DNA of 64,000 nucleotides from Deinococcus cellulosilyticus NBRC 106333 = KACC 11606 (GCF_007990775.1 NZ_BJXB01000007.1:155353-219352), one strand, 5' to 3'. Positions 43,146 to 52,912 are shown, counted from the stretch's first letter. Notes: generated by a model from the sequence alone, not told the origin. Made by a program: numbers and translations.

Positions 43146-44198
43146 TCACAGTTTTCCTGCCTTGCGGGTGGTGTTGAGCAGGTACAGGAAGAAAGGAGCC
43201 CCGATCAGTGCAGTGACAATGCCGATGGGCACCTCTGCGGGAATGGCGATGGTGCGGGCAGCGAGGTCCGCGAGAACCAGCAAAGACGCTCCAAGCAGGG
43301 CAGATGCAGGAAAGAGCACCCTGTGGTTGGGTCCAAGCCAGAGCCGGATCAGGTGGGGCACCGTGAGGCCCACAAAACCAATCATGCCGGACACAGCCAC
43401 CCCTGCCCCCACTCCGAGGGCCACCAGGGTGACGATGACCCATTTGAGGGCATCCACTGGAATCCCCAGGTGACGGGCCCCCTGCTCTCCGAGGGAAAGG
43501 GCATTGAAGCTGCTGGCCAGGAAGGGCATCAGCATCACACTGATCAGCAAAAAAGGTGTGGCGACCATCAGGGTTTCCCAGGTGGCTCCGCCCAGCGATC
43601 CCAGTTGCCAGAAGGTGATGCTTTTCAACTGCTCATCGGTGGACAGAAAGGTGAACAGGCCTGTTCCGGCCCCGCACAGGGCATTGATGGCAATTCCAGA
43701 GAGCAGCATCGCCATCACATTCACCCGACCCTGCTCCTGGGAGAGCAGGTAGATCACTGCAGTGGTGACCATGCTGCCCACGAAAGCAGCCACCTGCAGG
43801 GAGTAGAGCCCAAAACTGTGGAGGCCCAGCACCACTGTACCCGCCACCGCCAGAGACGCTCCGCTGGAAATGCCCAGCAATCCCGGATCGGCCAGCGGGT
43901 TGCGAAAGAGCCCCTGCATGGCGGCACCACACACGGCCAGGGCTGCGCCCATCAGGGCACCCAGCAGCACCCTCGGCAGGCGGATGGCGTGTAGAACAGC
44001 AGCCTGCTGGTCTTCAAAAGCCACCAGCGGAGAGAGCCCCAGGTCGGTCAGGAAGATGGAAATCACCTGCAGGGGTGAAATGCTGACTGCCCCTGTGCCA
44101 ATGGCAAGGATCAGGCTGGAAACAAGCAGAAGCGGCAGAATCAGCAGGGCAGGCAATTTCTGGCGTTTGTGTGGTGCGGAAGCAGTGAGGGTGGTCAT
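43146..44198 (-). CDS. hmuU: Haem ABC transporter permease, FecCD family
   Basis: This is a 350-residue FecCD/BtuC-type permease with about ten membrane helices. The family landmarks are RLPRVLLGALMGAALAVCGAAMQGLFRNPLADPGLLGISSGA near the N-terminus, VSGMIGFVGLTVPHLIRLWLGPNHR and the C-terminal ADLAARTIAIPAEVPIGIVTALIGAPFFLYLL. It lies directly downstream of the flavodoxin gene and upstream of hmuV. Confidence 0.95.
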   Translation of the reverse strand: MTTLTASAPHKRQKLPALLILPLLLVSSLILAIGTGAVSISPLQVISIFLTDLGLSPLVAFEDQQAAVLHAIRLPRVLLGALMGAALAVCGAAMQGLFRNPLADPGLLGISSGASLAVAGTVVLGLHSFGLYSLQVAAFVGSMVTTAVIYLLSQEQGRVNVMAMLLSGIAINALCGAGTGLFTFLSTDEQLKSITFWQLGSLGGATWETLMVATPFLLISVMLMPFLASSFNALSLGEQGARHLGIPVDALKWVIVTLVALGVGAGVAVSGMIGFVGLTVPHLIRLWLGPNHRVLFPASALLGASLLVLADLAARTIAIPAEVPIGIVTALIGAPFFLYLLNTTRKAGKL

Positions 44199-44207
44199 GG
44201 TTCTGCT

Positions 44208-44729
44208 TCAGGCAGGAACGGCGCATTCGCTGAGGATCTGGGTGGTCCAGCGGTCGATGCGTTCATCGTTCAGGTCTTCCTGGTTGTCGTAATCCAGGGC
44301 CAGTCCCACGAAACACTCTCCCCGCTGTCCGCGTGATCCCACGTGTTCATAGCCTTCCACGCTGGTGAAACCGACGAGGGTGGCCCCGATCTTTTCAAAT
44401 TCTTCGGCCAGAATGCCCAGGGCGTCCTGGAAGGTGTCCGCATAGGTGTACTGGTCTCCCGCACCGAACAGGGCAACCGTTTTTCCCGTCAGGTCGAGTT
44501 GGCGCAGGTCGGTGAGCGCACTGTCCCAGTCGTCTTGCAGGTCTCCAATGTGCCAGGTGGAGCAGCCAATGAGAATGAGGTCAAAATCCTGCATGCGGGC
44601 CAGTTCCTTGCGGCTCACGTCGATGACCTCGACTGTGGCTCCTGCTTTGTGTTCCAGTTGCTGTGCAACGGCCCTGGCCGCCTGTTCGGTGTTGCCGTAA
44701 CTTGATCCGTAGAAAATGCCGACGTTCAT
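44208..44729 (-). CDS. Flavodoxin, first gene of the haem uptake operon
   Basis: This 173-residue long-chain flavodoxin has the FMN phosphate loop GSSYGNTEQAA, the isoalloxazine loops CSTWHIGDLQDDWD and GAGDQYTYADTF, and the long-chain insertion. Flavodoxins replace ferredoxin under iron limitation, and here one may reduce an enzyme that releases iron from haem. AGGAGGAAG precedes the ATG. The 140-nt leader holds a large hairpin, and further upstream lies a palindrome that could bind a Fur/DtxR-type repressor. Confidence 0.95.
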   Translation of the reverse strand: MNVGIFYGSSYGNTEQAARAVAQQLEHKAGATVEVIDVSRKELARMQDFDLILIGCSTWHIGDLQDDWDSALTDLRQLDLTGKTVALFGAGDQYTYADTFQDALGILAEEFEKIGATLVGFTSVEGYEHVGSRGQRGECFVGLALDYDNQEDLNDERIDRWTTQILSECAVPA

Positions 44730-44757
44730 GGAACTTCCTCCTGCCCATTCACCACAG

Positions 44758-44822
44758 GATCAGGCCAGCACACACAAGGAAGGAGGTCGGCCTCGGGTGT
44801 GCCGCAGCGTGCTGGCCTGATC
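44758..44822 (-). promoter_or_regulatory. Large hairpin in the leader of the flavodoxin-haem operon
   Basis: A 13-bp perfect outer stem (GATCAGGCCAGCA with TGCTGGCCTGATC) encloses a 39-nt interior that has its own CACAC/GTGTG and GAGG/CCTC pairings. It lies 29 nt before the flavodoxin ATG and ends near its Shine-Dalgarno. It has no U-run, so it is not a simple terminator, and it does not match a riboswitch class I know. Confidence 0.6.
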
Positions 44823-44840
44823 GGGTGCAAGCAATCTTTT

Positions 44841-44868
44841 CTAATCCGATCATTTTAATCAGGATTAG
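44841..44868 (-). promoter_or_regulatory. Candidate metal-responsive operator
   Basis: CTAATCC (44841-44847) and GGATTAG (44862-44868) form an inverted repeat around an AT-rich centre containing TGATTAAAATGATC on the minus strand. The arrangement resembles Fur- or DtxR-type sites without matching either consensus exactly. It lies between the terminator of the upstream gene and the flavodoxin leader. Confidence 0.5.
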
Positions 44869-44887
44869 TGATGCCAATATAAAAGAA

Positions 44888-44914
44888 CAATCCCGAGCTG
44901 TCAACTCGGGATTG
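44888..44914 (-). terminator. Terminator of the Cys-rich peptide gene
   Basis: A 10-bp perfect stem CAATCCCGAG/CTCGGGATTG with a 7-nt loop is followed on the minus strand by TTCTTTTATATT. Confidence 0.85.
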
Positions 44915-44932
44915 AGGTGTCGGCTGGAGTGG

Positions 44933-45124
44933 TCAGGCTGTTTCGTACTGGTTGCAGCTGAACTCCTCACGGGTCATCAGGGCAGCGTGGTTCATCTCGC
45001 TTTCCAGCTGCACAAAAGCCAGCGAATCGTCCTTGTGTTCGGGAGTGGTCAGTTCACAGATGCCCACATGGGCTTGTGGCTCGTGTTCCCAGTGTTTGCA
45101 GTTCCCACAGGATACCGTTTGCAT
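44933..45124 (-). CDS. Small cysteine-rich protein
   Basis: This 63-residue protein starts at the ATG at 45124 (AAGGAG 6 nt upstream). Four cysteines are spaced like a small metal site: SCGNCKHWE, VGICEL and FSCNQYE. The pattern C-x2-C...C...C and the acidic composition fit a small iron-sulfur or zinc protein, comparable to high-potential-type or rubredoxin-like minis, but no family is identified. It has its own terminator. Confidence 0.6.
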   Translation of the reverse strand: MQTVSCGNCKHWEHEPQAHVGICELTTPEHKDDSLAFVQLESEMNHAALMTREEFSCNQYETA

Positions 45125-45230
45125 GTTGAACTCCTTCCGAGGACACCCATCCTCACCCTTCAAGGTAGCGGTAGAGCACAGCCCTTTCAACGCACCATTC
45201 TGAGTGGATTGCTGGGGAATACACCTGATT

Positions 45231-45875
45231 TCAGTCTTCCAGAGGTACTTTCAGCTGTTCTGTGGGGATCTCAGAAACACCATTCACCTGCTCGAGGTCA
45301 CGGGTGATGTGGAAAAAGACCTGGATCAGGTGCATGATCCCCTGGCCTTTGGCAGGCAGGGACAACAGGGTTTCGGTCAACCTGCGGTAATACCACAACG
45401 TGGGGCTTTTTCCAGCGTTGAACCTTTCCCAGAAAGCGTCACCAAGCACCAGGGTGTTTTCCAGCAGGTTTCTGGCGTTGTGGTATTTGTCTGCCACAGC
45501 CACCAGCAGCACGTCCTCAGGCTTGGTGGCCAGACCCGCAATGATGCCCTCTTTGCGGTCATACCAGCTCGCTTTGCGACCCATCAGGTCCCGCTGTTCC
45601 CGGCTGGCGTCGGTGCAACCCAGCACCACCTCCAGCACCTTCTGCCCAAAGCGTTTTTTTATTTCTTCTGCAAGGTCTCCGCTGATGTCTTCCAGGGTGT
45701 CATGCAGGAGGCCCGCAATGGCCTGGTCTTCGTTGCCGCCATATTCCAGAACCACACTGCTCACCCCCATCAGGTGGGTGAAATAAGGCACCTCTGACTG
45801 TTTGCGGGTGTGATGCTGGTGCTTTTGCAGGGTGTAGGAAACGGCTCTGGCAAAACGCTCGGTCAGCACAGTCAT
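45231..45875 (-). CDS. HD-domain hydrolase (SpoT/MESH1-like)
   Basis: This 214-residue hydrolase has the metal-binding HD signature: HTRKQSEVPYFTHLMGV, then GLLHDTLEDI and later LLVAVADKYHNARNL, the arrangement of (p)ppGpp hydrolase HD domains. A synthetase domain is absent, as in small alarmone hydrolases. The start at 45875 has GGAGG 5 nt upstream. It may hydrolyse ppGpp or another nucleotide. Confidence 0.85.
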   Translation of the reverse strand: MTVLTERFARAVSYTLQKHQHHTRKQSEVPYFTHLMGVSSVVLEYGGNEDQAIAGLLHDTLEDISGDLAEEIKKRFGQKVLEVVLGCTDASREQRDLMGRKASWYDRKEGIIAGLATKPEDVLLVAVADKYHNARNLLENTLVLGDAFWERFNAGKSPTLWYYRRLTETLLSLPAKGQGIMHLIQVFFHITRDLEQVNGVSEIPTEQLKVPLED

Positions 45876-46065
45876 GAACACCTCCAGAAGACAGGGACAC
45901 CACATCAGGGGTCTCAGCAGGGTAGCAGGTGCCTGTTGATTTCGCCATGCAATTCCTGAGGTTTGCTCTGCGCATCTCTGAAAAATCTGTTGCTCAGAGG
46001 CTTCGGAGGACCCAGGTGCCATCCTGGGATGTTGATTCATTGGAAGCCATCGAGAAACATTAAAC

Positions 46066-46091
46066 TTGACAATTCCGATTATTTTTGTCAA
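46066..46091. promoter_or_regulatory. TTGACAA-n12-TTGTCAA inverted repeat
   Basis: TTGACAA (46066-46072) and TTGTCAA (46085-46091) flank a 12-bp AT-rich centre, in the 281-bp gap between the leftward HD gene and the rightward operon ending in an Rrf2-type regulator. Each arm also gives a TTGACA -35 in its own direction, so it may be both operator and divergent promoter. Confidence 0.5.
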
Positions 46092-46156
46092 CTTTAGTCA
46101 TTCACTGCTGCCTGCATAACACCCAGGCTGAATGGGCAGGAAAGGAACCCCCAGAA

Positions 46157-46498
46157 ATGTGTCAGGTGAAAACAGTACTGTGTCAATTCAGTCCTCTGCG
46201 CCAGATCACCATGTGCGTGCACGAAGTGGTTTTTGTGCAATGGGACCACACCCAGGTGCAACTCCTGCGTTCCCAGTTTGAGCAGATCCAGCGCACCCTC
46301 TCGGCCTTTGAGCAACCTGAGGTGTTTCTCTCGCCTGAGCTCGAGCTCTCTCCCACCCCACAGGGCATCCGGGTGTGGTTCCGTCAGGGAGGAATGCTGA
46401 TTCAGCAGCGGGACTGGGAGACGTTCTCACAACTCTTCCAGCGCGGAAGCCTTGTGCTTCATGAAACGGTCTCTCCTTCTCCGCGTTTCCTCAGTTGA
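46157..46498 (+). CDS. Hypothetical protein upstream of an Rrf2 regulator
   Basis: This 113-residue protein is unrecognised. The ATG at 46157 has AAAGGAA upstream. It carries an early cysteine cluster (MCQVKTVLCQ, then MCVHEVVF), and the rest is mixed alpha/beta (GIRVWFRQGGMLIQQRDWETFSQLFQRG). A second in-frame ATG at 46211 is possible. It is the first gene of a rightward unit that ends with the Rrf2 regulator. Confidence 0.55.
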   Translation: MCQVKTVLCQFSPLRQITMCVHEVVFVQWDHTQVQLLRSQFEQIQRTLSAFEQPEVFLSPELELSPTPQGIRVWFRQGGMLIQQRDWETFSQLFQRGSLVLHETVSPSPRFLS

Positions 46499-46511
46499 AA
46501 GGACCTTTTCC

Positions 46512-46613
46512 ATGCACGATCTGAAACGCCCACTTCACCCAGAATTTGAAAGGAACCACATGCCCTCTGCAATCAACCCCATCTTTTTGAACCCTTCTTG
46601 TGGGAGGGCCTGA
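46512..46613 (+). CDS. Possible 33-residue protein in the Rrf2 operon
   Basis: A short frame starts 14 nt after the previous stop, with AAAGGA 8 nt before its ATG, and ends 2 nt before the Rrf2 start. The product opens MHDLKRPLHPEFERNHM and contains one cysteine near the end (NPSCGRA). Position and signals suggest it is translated and perhaps coupled with the regulator; the sequence itself gives no function. Confidence 0.4.
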   Translation: MHDLKRPLHPEFERNHMPSAINPIFLNPSCGRA

Positions 46614-46615
46614 CC

Positions 46616-47098
46616 ATGTGGATTTCCACCAAAGCACAGTACGGGCTGCGGGCCCTGATTGAAATCGGCAAAAAACCCGGGCAGTGGGTGGCCCTCAAGG
46701 ACGTGGCTGCAGTGCAGGACATCAGCCTGCATTATCTGGAGCAGATTGCCTCCAGCCTGCGCAAAGCAGGGTTTCTGCAAAGCATCAGGGGCGTAAATGG
46801 CGGCTACCAGATTGCCCGTCCTGCTTCAGACATCCTGGCTTATGAGGTGGTGCTCGCCATGGAAGGGAGCCTCACCTCTGTGAGCTGTCTGGACGATGCA
46901 GACAGCTGTGGACAGACCGGACAGTGTGCCACCGAAAGCCTGTGGCGCAAAGTGGACGCCGCAGTCAAAAGGGTGCTGGGCCAGACCACCCTCGCTGACC
47001 TGATCCGGGAGAGCATCGAACTCGACCACCAGAAGCTGATTCAACTGGAGGATCAGCCTCCTCTGGTGGACACCCTGAAGTCTTCTGGAACCCACTGA
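46616..47098 (+). CDS. Rrf2/IscR-family transcriptional regulator
   Basis: This 160-residue regulator has the Rrf2 winged helix (MWISTKAQYGLRALIEIGKK, VAAVQDISLHYLEQIASSLRKAGFLQSIRGVNGGYQIAR) and three cysteines spaced C-x6-C-x5-C (SCLDDADSCGQTGQC), which would hold an iron-sulfur cluster as in IscR, NsrR or RirA. GGGAGGG precedes the ATG at 46616. It may sense iron-sulfur or NO status; the nearby TTGACAA/TTGTCAA repeat and the haem operon are candidate targets. Confidence 0.92.
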   Translation: MWISTKAQYGLRALIEIGKKPGQWVALKDVAAVQDISLHYLEQIASSLRKAGFLQSIRGVNGGYQIARPASDILAYEVVLAMEGSLTSVSCLDDADSCGQTGQCATESLWRKVDAAVKRVLGQTTLADLIRESIELDHQKLIQLEDQPPLVDTLKSSGTH

Positions 47099-47205
47099 AA
47101 CGGTCATTGCAAGACCAACAATGAAGGTTGCTGTGCTGTTCTGGCCGCTTTCTGGTGATTTCGCTCAATATGTTATAAGTGAAATTGTGTATCATCAATT
47201 CAGTG

Positions 47206-47538
47206 ATGCACGATTTTGAGCAGTGCCAGAAAGAACTGGACCGTTGCCTGTGGATGCTGGGGCACAGCACCGCACAGGAAGGCCATGCCCATGCCATTCA
47301 GGGCCTGCGGCGCGCCTACTGGCACATCCGGCCCTACACCCGACAACCTGACGATGACCAGCCCTTTGGTCAACTGGGCAGCAAACGCATGACCCACCGC
47401 AACTGGGCCACCGGACGCTGGAAGGCCCTGGAACTCGTGCAGTTGGCGCTCACCGATCTGCACACCATCGACAACACCAGGCCGGGATGTTGCAATGAAC
47501 TGGCCCATCTGATCTACCGGGCCTATGAAACCCTTTGA
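47206..47538 (+). CDS. Hypothetical protein
   Basis: This 110-residue protein of unknown family is helical and rich in Trp, His and Arg (GLRRAYWHIRPYTRQ, RNWATGRWKALELVQLAL), with paired cysteines (PGCCNEL). TATCAT lies 7 nt before an in-frame GTG at 47203 and 10 nt before this ATG, so a leaderless transcript is likely. GTG at 47179 is a longer alternative. Confidence 0.6.
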   Translation: MHDFEQCQKELDRCLWMLGHSTAQEGHAHAIQGLRRAYWHIRPYTRQPDDDQPFGQLGSKRMTHRNWATGRWKALELVQLALTDLHTIDNTRPGCCNELAHLIYRAYETL

Positions 47539-47567
47539 GTCAGGATTTCCAACCAAGCTGTTGTACC

Positions 47568-48125
47568 ATGAAAGGCACCATGCACACGGATCAGGAACCC
47601 CTGCTCACCTCCGATGACCTGAGAGGACGGGGATGGTCGGAACGCATGATCCAGCAGTTGCTGCCCACGCCTGATGCCCTCATGCATCGCAGGAGCCCAC
47701 AGGGGTCCAGACCCGTCCATCTCTATCTGGAAGAGCGTGTTCGGGAAGCAGAAACAGGGACGGTCTTCGCTGAACTCCTTGAAAAGTCCATCGTGGCACA
47801 GGAGCGTGCTGCCAGAGCGCGCGAAAAACGGCATCAGAAGCGGGTGCAGGACATTCAGGCACATGTGCAGGCTTTTTCCGCAGGGCATCTGCGAAACATC
47901 CTGAGCCCACAGCAGGTTGAGCATCTGGCCGCAATAGAACAGGTGCCTTTGCGTCTGGTGGTCTGGGGTTACCACTTTCGGGATGCTCAGCGCCACCAGC
48001 ACCGCCATGGTCTGGGAAATCTGGGCAAGAGGTACATGCAGGATCTCGAAAGGCAACTTCTGATCCGCACGGCAGAGGTCCTGAAACAGGTGTATCCCTG
48101 GGCTTACAGCCAGAACCATCCCTGA
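47568..48125 (+). CDS. Hypothetical protein, possibly DNA-binding
   Basis: This protein of about 185 residues is not recognised. The N-terminus (LTSDDLRGRGWSERMIQQLLPTPDALMHRRSPQGSRPVHLY) looks like a helix-turn-helix followed by a strand, similar to MerR-like or excisionase-type modules. A basic coiled coil follows (AQERAARAREKRHQKRVQDI), then an unknown C-terminus. ATG at 47580 is an alternative start. It lies just upstream of the partition locus and could belong to plasmid maintenance, but nothing proves that. Confidence 0.6.
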   Translation: MKGTMHTDQEPLLTSDDLRGRGWSERMIQQLLPTPDALMHRRSPQGSRPVHLYLEERVREAETGTVFAELLEKSIVAQERAARAREKRHQKRVQDIQAHVQAFSAGHLRNILSPQQVEHLAAIEQVPLRLVVWGYHFRDAQRHQHRHGLGNLGKRYMQDLERQLLIRTAEVLKQVYPWAYSQNHP

Positions 48126-48161
48126 GATCAAGCCCTGTGCTTTGCATCAGATCCCAGATTG

Positions 48162-48294
48162 TGCACAGCACAACAGGCCGACAGCAGTTTTCAACACAGG
48201 TTTTATTTCCAGATTTTCAGAGCTTCAAAAATCCAGAATTTCAAACATCTGACTTTTCCTTGCACAGCATGCCCTCAACCTGTTATGCTGTGCA
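48162..48294 (+). promoter_or_regulatory. parA promoter with repeated TGCACAGCA operator
   Basis: TTGCAC (48260-48265) and TATGCT (48284-48289) with 18-bp spacing form a promoter. TGCACAGCAT (48261-48270) and ATGCTGTGCA (48285-48294) form a perfect 10-bp inverted repeat straddling it, and a third TGCACAGCA lies at 48162-48170. These are good candidates for autorepression by the ParA partner. Confidence 0.65.
48211..48242. repeat. Dispersed plasmid motif (site D)
   Basis: AGATTTTCAGAGCTTCAAAA followed by ATCCAGAATTTC is a full copy of the motif, 124 bp upstream of parA. Confidence 0.75.
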
Positions 48295-48317
48295 CGAATG
48301 TTTACAGCTTCACACCT

Positions 48318-48360
48318 CTAAAAATCCAGATTTTCAGATTTTTAGAGCTTCAAAAATGGA
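48318..48360. repeat. Dispersed plasmid motif (site E) directly before parA
   Basis: CTAAAAATC (48318-48326) and GATTTTTAG (48337-48345) form a 9-bp inverted repeat that runs into AGCTTCAAAAATGGA, ending at the parA ribosome binding site. A protein bound here would cover the start of parA. Confidence 0.75.
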
Positions 48361-48365
48361 GGTCC

Positions 48366-48980
48366 ATGAAAGTCATCACCGTTCTCGGATTCAAAGGTGG
48401 CGTGGGCAAAACCACCACCGCCGTACACCTGGCCCAGGCCCTCTCCAGAAAAGGCAAAACCCTGCTCGTGGACGGAGACGCCAACCGCAACACCCTGGGG
48501 TGGGCTTCCTCTGGTCACCTTGCCCCCACCACCATCAGCGAAAAACAGGTGCCCCGGCACATGAACCAGGGCTACGAGTACATGGTGATAGACTCTGCAG
48601 CACGCCCCAGCCCTGACGAAGTGCGTGACCTCGCAGAAGCCAGCACCTTGCTCATCCTTCCCACCACCCCCGAAGCCATGTCCCTGCAGGTGCTTCTGGA
48701 AACTGCCCAGACCCTGCAGAAGGTGGGGGCCAGCAACTACCGGGGGCTTCTCACCATGATCCCCCCTCACCCCAGCAAGGAAGGCGAAGAAGCCCGCACC
48801 TTCCTGCAATCCGAAGGCTTCCCCCTGCTTTCGGCCCACGTGCGCCTGACCAAAGCTTTCCGGGATGCCAGTGCCTCTCAGGTTCCGGTGGTGCAGGTCA
48901 AGAGTGCGCAGGCCAAAAACGCCTGGCTGGATTACGAGCAGGTCACCCGTGAAGTTCTGGCCTTGCTGGAGGAAGCCTGA
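48366..48980 (+). CDS. parA: ParA-family plasmid partition ATPase
   Basis: This is a short ParA/MinD-type ATPase of 204 residues. It has the deviant Walker A GFKGGVGKTT at the N-terminus, LLVDGDANRNTLGWA (A'/switch I) and YMVIDSAARPS (Walker B). It lacks an N-terminal DNA-binding domain, as in type Ib partition systems whose small partner protein does the operator binding. GGAGG lies 4 nt before the ATG at 48366. The next gene overlaps by one base (TGATG). Confidence 0.94.
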   Translation: MKVITVLGFKGGVGKTTTAVHLAQALSRKGKTLLVDGDANRNTLGWASSGHLAPTTISEKQVPRHMNQGYEYMVIDSAARPSPDEVRDLAEASTLLILPTTPEAMSLQVLLETAQTLQKVGASNYRGLLTMIPPHPSKEGEEARTFLQSEGFPLLSAHVRLTKAFRDASASQVPVVQVKSAQAKNAWLDYEQVTREVLALLEEA

Positions 48981-49315
48981 TGTCCCGGTTCGCCAACCTG
49001 AAAAAAATCATTGAAAGCCCGGAAGCAGAGCCCGAAGTGACCCTGGAGGCAGCACAAACCCCTGCTGCACCTGAGCCTGTCCTGGCTGAGCCTGCTCCAG
49101 CCAGTTCAATCCCTGCTGCAGAACCCAGAAGAAAACGGGGCCGTCCCGAGGGCAAACGCAGTGATCCCACCTTCACCGGAACCACCTTCTATGTCGAAAA
49201 ATCCGTGCTGCTCGATGCACAGGTCAAACTGCTGCAAGAAGGCAAGACCCGTGATGTTTCAGAAGTGGTCAATGGCCTGCTGAAGTTGTGGACCGCTGGA
49301 AAAGTGAAGCTCTAA
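48980..49315 (+). CDS. Small basic partner of ParA, likely centromere-binding protein
   Basis: This 111-residue protein has an acidic, Ala/Pro-rich N-terminus (about 1-45), then a basic patch RRKRGRPEGKRSD (an AT-hook-like GRP element) and a C-terminal TFTGTTFYVEKSVLLDAQVKLLQEGKTRDVSEVVNGLLKLW, whose strand-helix-helix pattern suggests a ribbon-helix-helix fold. That layout and the TGATG overlap with parA match ParG/ParB-type partners of short ParA proteins. It probably binds the repeats or operators upstream of parA. Confidence 0.75.
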   Translation: MSRFANLKKIIESPEAEPEVTLEAAQTPAAPEPVLAEPAPASSIPAAEPRRKRGRPEGKRSDPTFTGTTFYVEKSVLLDAQVKLLQEGKTRDVSEVVNGLLKLWTAGKVKL

Positions 49316-49324
49316 AGGGTCGTT

Positions 49325-49348
49325 AAAATTCAGATTTCTGGAGCTCCA
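49325..49348. repeat. Dispersed plasmid motif half-site (site F)
   Basis: AAATTCAGATTTCTGGAGCT followed by CCAG lies just after the partition operon and before its terminator. Confidence 0.55.
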
Positions 49349-49368
49349 GTCACAGCATGTGCTGTGAC
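49349..49368 (+). terminator. Terminator of the partition operon
   Basis: GTCACAGC and GCTGTGAC form an 8-bp stem with a 4-nt loop, followed by TTTTCTTCT. Confidence 0.8.
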
Positions 49369-49497
49369 TTTTCTTCTGTCACCCACCCTGCAGGAAGAGG
49401 GAGGCCAGACCCGCGTATCCCTGCGCTCTCCCTCATGGCACCCCAAAAGGCCCTTGCTGCTGCGAGGTCTTAAGGGCCAGCAATCTGGTTCCGTGAG

Positions 49498-50205
49498 TCA
49501 GCCAGCAGGTTTGCTGGGCTGAGAGACCACACTGGGCCTCTGTCCATAGATCCACTCGAACATGCGTCCCCGCAACGAATCCTGGAAAGAGCCCAGTTCT
49601 GTCAGGAGGTCATCTCTGCAGGCATACCATTTTCCCTGCTCCAGCACAAATCTGGAGAGGCTCTGGTCCAGAGGGCAGAGTCCGGCTTCACAGCCTTTTC
49701 CCAGAAAGTCCATGTTGCTGTGGGTGAGGGCTTCAAAGAGGGTCTCGCCAGTGTTGCTGAATGCGGGGGCCTGTTCTGAGATGCGCTGTTCTGTGCTGGC
49801 ATACAGTTCATCCAGATCCAGCCACCCCTCTTCCAGCCCGAATTGAGGCCAGATCAGCAGAATCCGGCGGGGGATTGCCCATTTTGTCCAGGGGAAACGT
49901 GCATTCCAGAACGTTCCAGACACCCAGAGGGCACGAACACGGGTGGGAATGTTGCGGGCCCGGGCAAAAGCTTCCAGGCAGGCAATGCGCTGGCTGCAAG
50001 ATCCCTTGCCCTTGCGCAGTGTGACAGAAGCAGGTTGCCATTCATGGACGGTGTAGATGGGAAGGACCTGCTCAGCGATGGCCTGATGGGCAAGTTGCAG
50101 GTCCACTCTGCTGGAGCCTGTCTGCGGAACAGACTTCAGCAGTTCCTGAACGTCTGGCATGTGAAAGTCCAGAATTCTGGTGGCTTTCAGGTGGGGGTGC
50201 TCCAT
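49498..50205 (-). CDS. Transglutaminase-like protein
   Basis: This 235-residue protein has a transglutaminase-like core: the cysteine region KGKGSCSQRIACLEAFARARNIPTRVRALWV is typical, and EEGWLDLDELYAS fits the strand with the acidic residue. The position where the catalytic histidine normally sits reads FWNARFPW, without a clear His, so activity is uncertain. No signal peptide is present. Substrate and role are unknown. Confidence 0.7.
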   Translation of the reverse strand: MEHPHLKATRILDFHMPDVQELLKSVPQTGSSRVDLQLAHQAIAEQVLPIYTVHEWQPASVTLRKGKGSCSQRIACLEAFARARNIPTRVRALWVSGTFWNARFPWTKWAIPRRILLIWPQFGLEEGWLDLDELYASTEQRISEQAPAFSNTGETLFEALTHSNMDFLGKGCEAGLCPLDQSLSRFVLEQGKWYACRDDLLTELGSFQDSLRGRMFEWIYGQRPSVVSQPSKPAG

Positions 50206-50662
50206 GCCTTGATTTTAGAGCATCTGTCAGAAAAACAAGGGGTTGCCAGCAGAAGTTGGGGGTTCTGGAATGAGAGGCTTCTTTTGAGGCCTCTCATTCC
50301 ACTGATAAAGGCAGTCATCCGATGGTCCTGTGAACAAGATGACAGGGCTGAAGGTTGCCGGAAATCCCTTGTCGGGTCATGTGTTTGGTGGACGAAAATC
50401 ACGTCAACCAGAAGAGTCTCGTTTCACCCGTGCCCTCATGCTCACAGGCGCACTTGCAAACCCACACGTCTGAAACTGGTCAGGAGTGCAACCACCCGAT
50501 TGCTCCTGATGGACAACACCATTTCAGGAGGTGTCTGCTCTCAAAGCATACTGGCAGGGGTGCATTTCTGGTGACAGGTCCAATCCAGGGAGCCCCTGGA
50601 AGGAGGACAAACAAACTGCCCTCCTGGTCCTTTCTCGGGAGGTCTGGCTGAAGCTCAAAGCA
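50206..50662. other. Intergenic region with one strong hairpin, no gene seen
   Basis: This 457-bp stretch lies between the UvrA-like stop and the transglutaminase-like start, both leftward. It contains a 12-bp perfect inverted repeat GGAATGAGAGGC/GCCTCTCATTCC (50267-50278 and 50289-50300) without a U-run. I see no convincing ORF. Confidence 0.5.

Positions 50663-52912
<2,250 letters not shown>

Noticed and set aside
44758..44822. Calling the flavodoxin leader a cobalamin or FMN riboswitch
   Set aside because: The conserved B12-box and FMN (RFN) core sequences are absent.
50267..50300. Calling the hairpin at 50267-50300 a terminator
   Set aside because: The 12-bp stem has no U-run on either strand and lies 360 bp from the nearest upstream stop, so its function is open.
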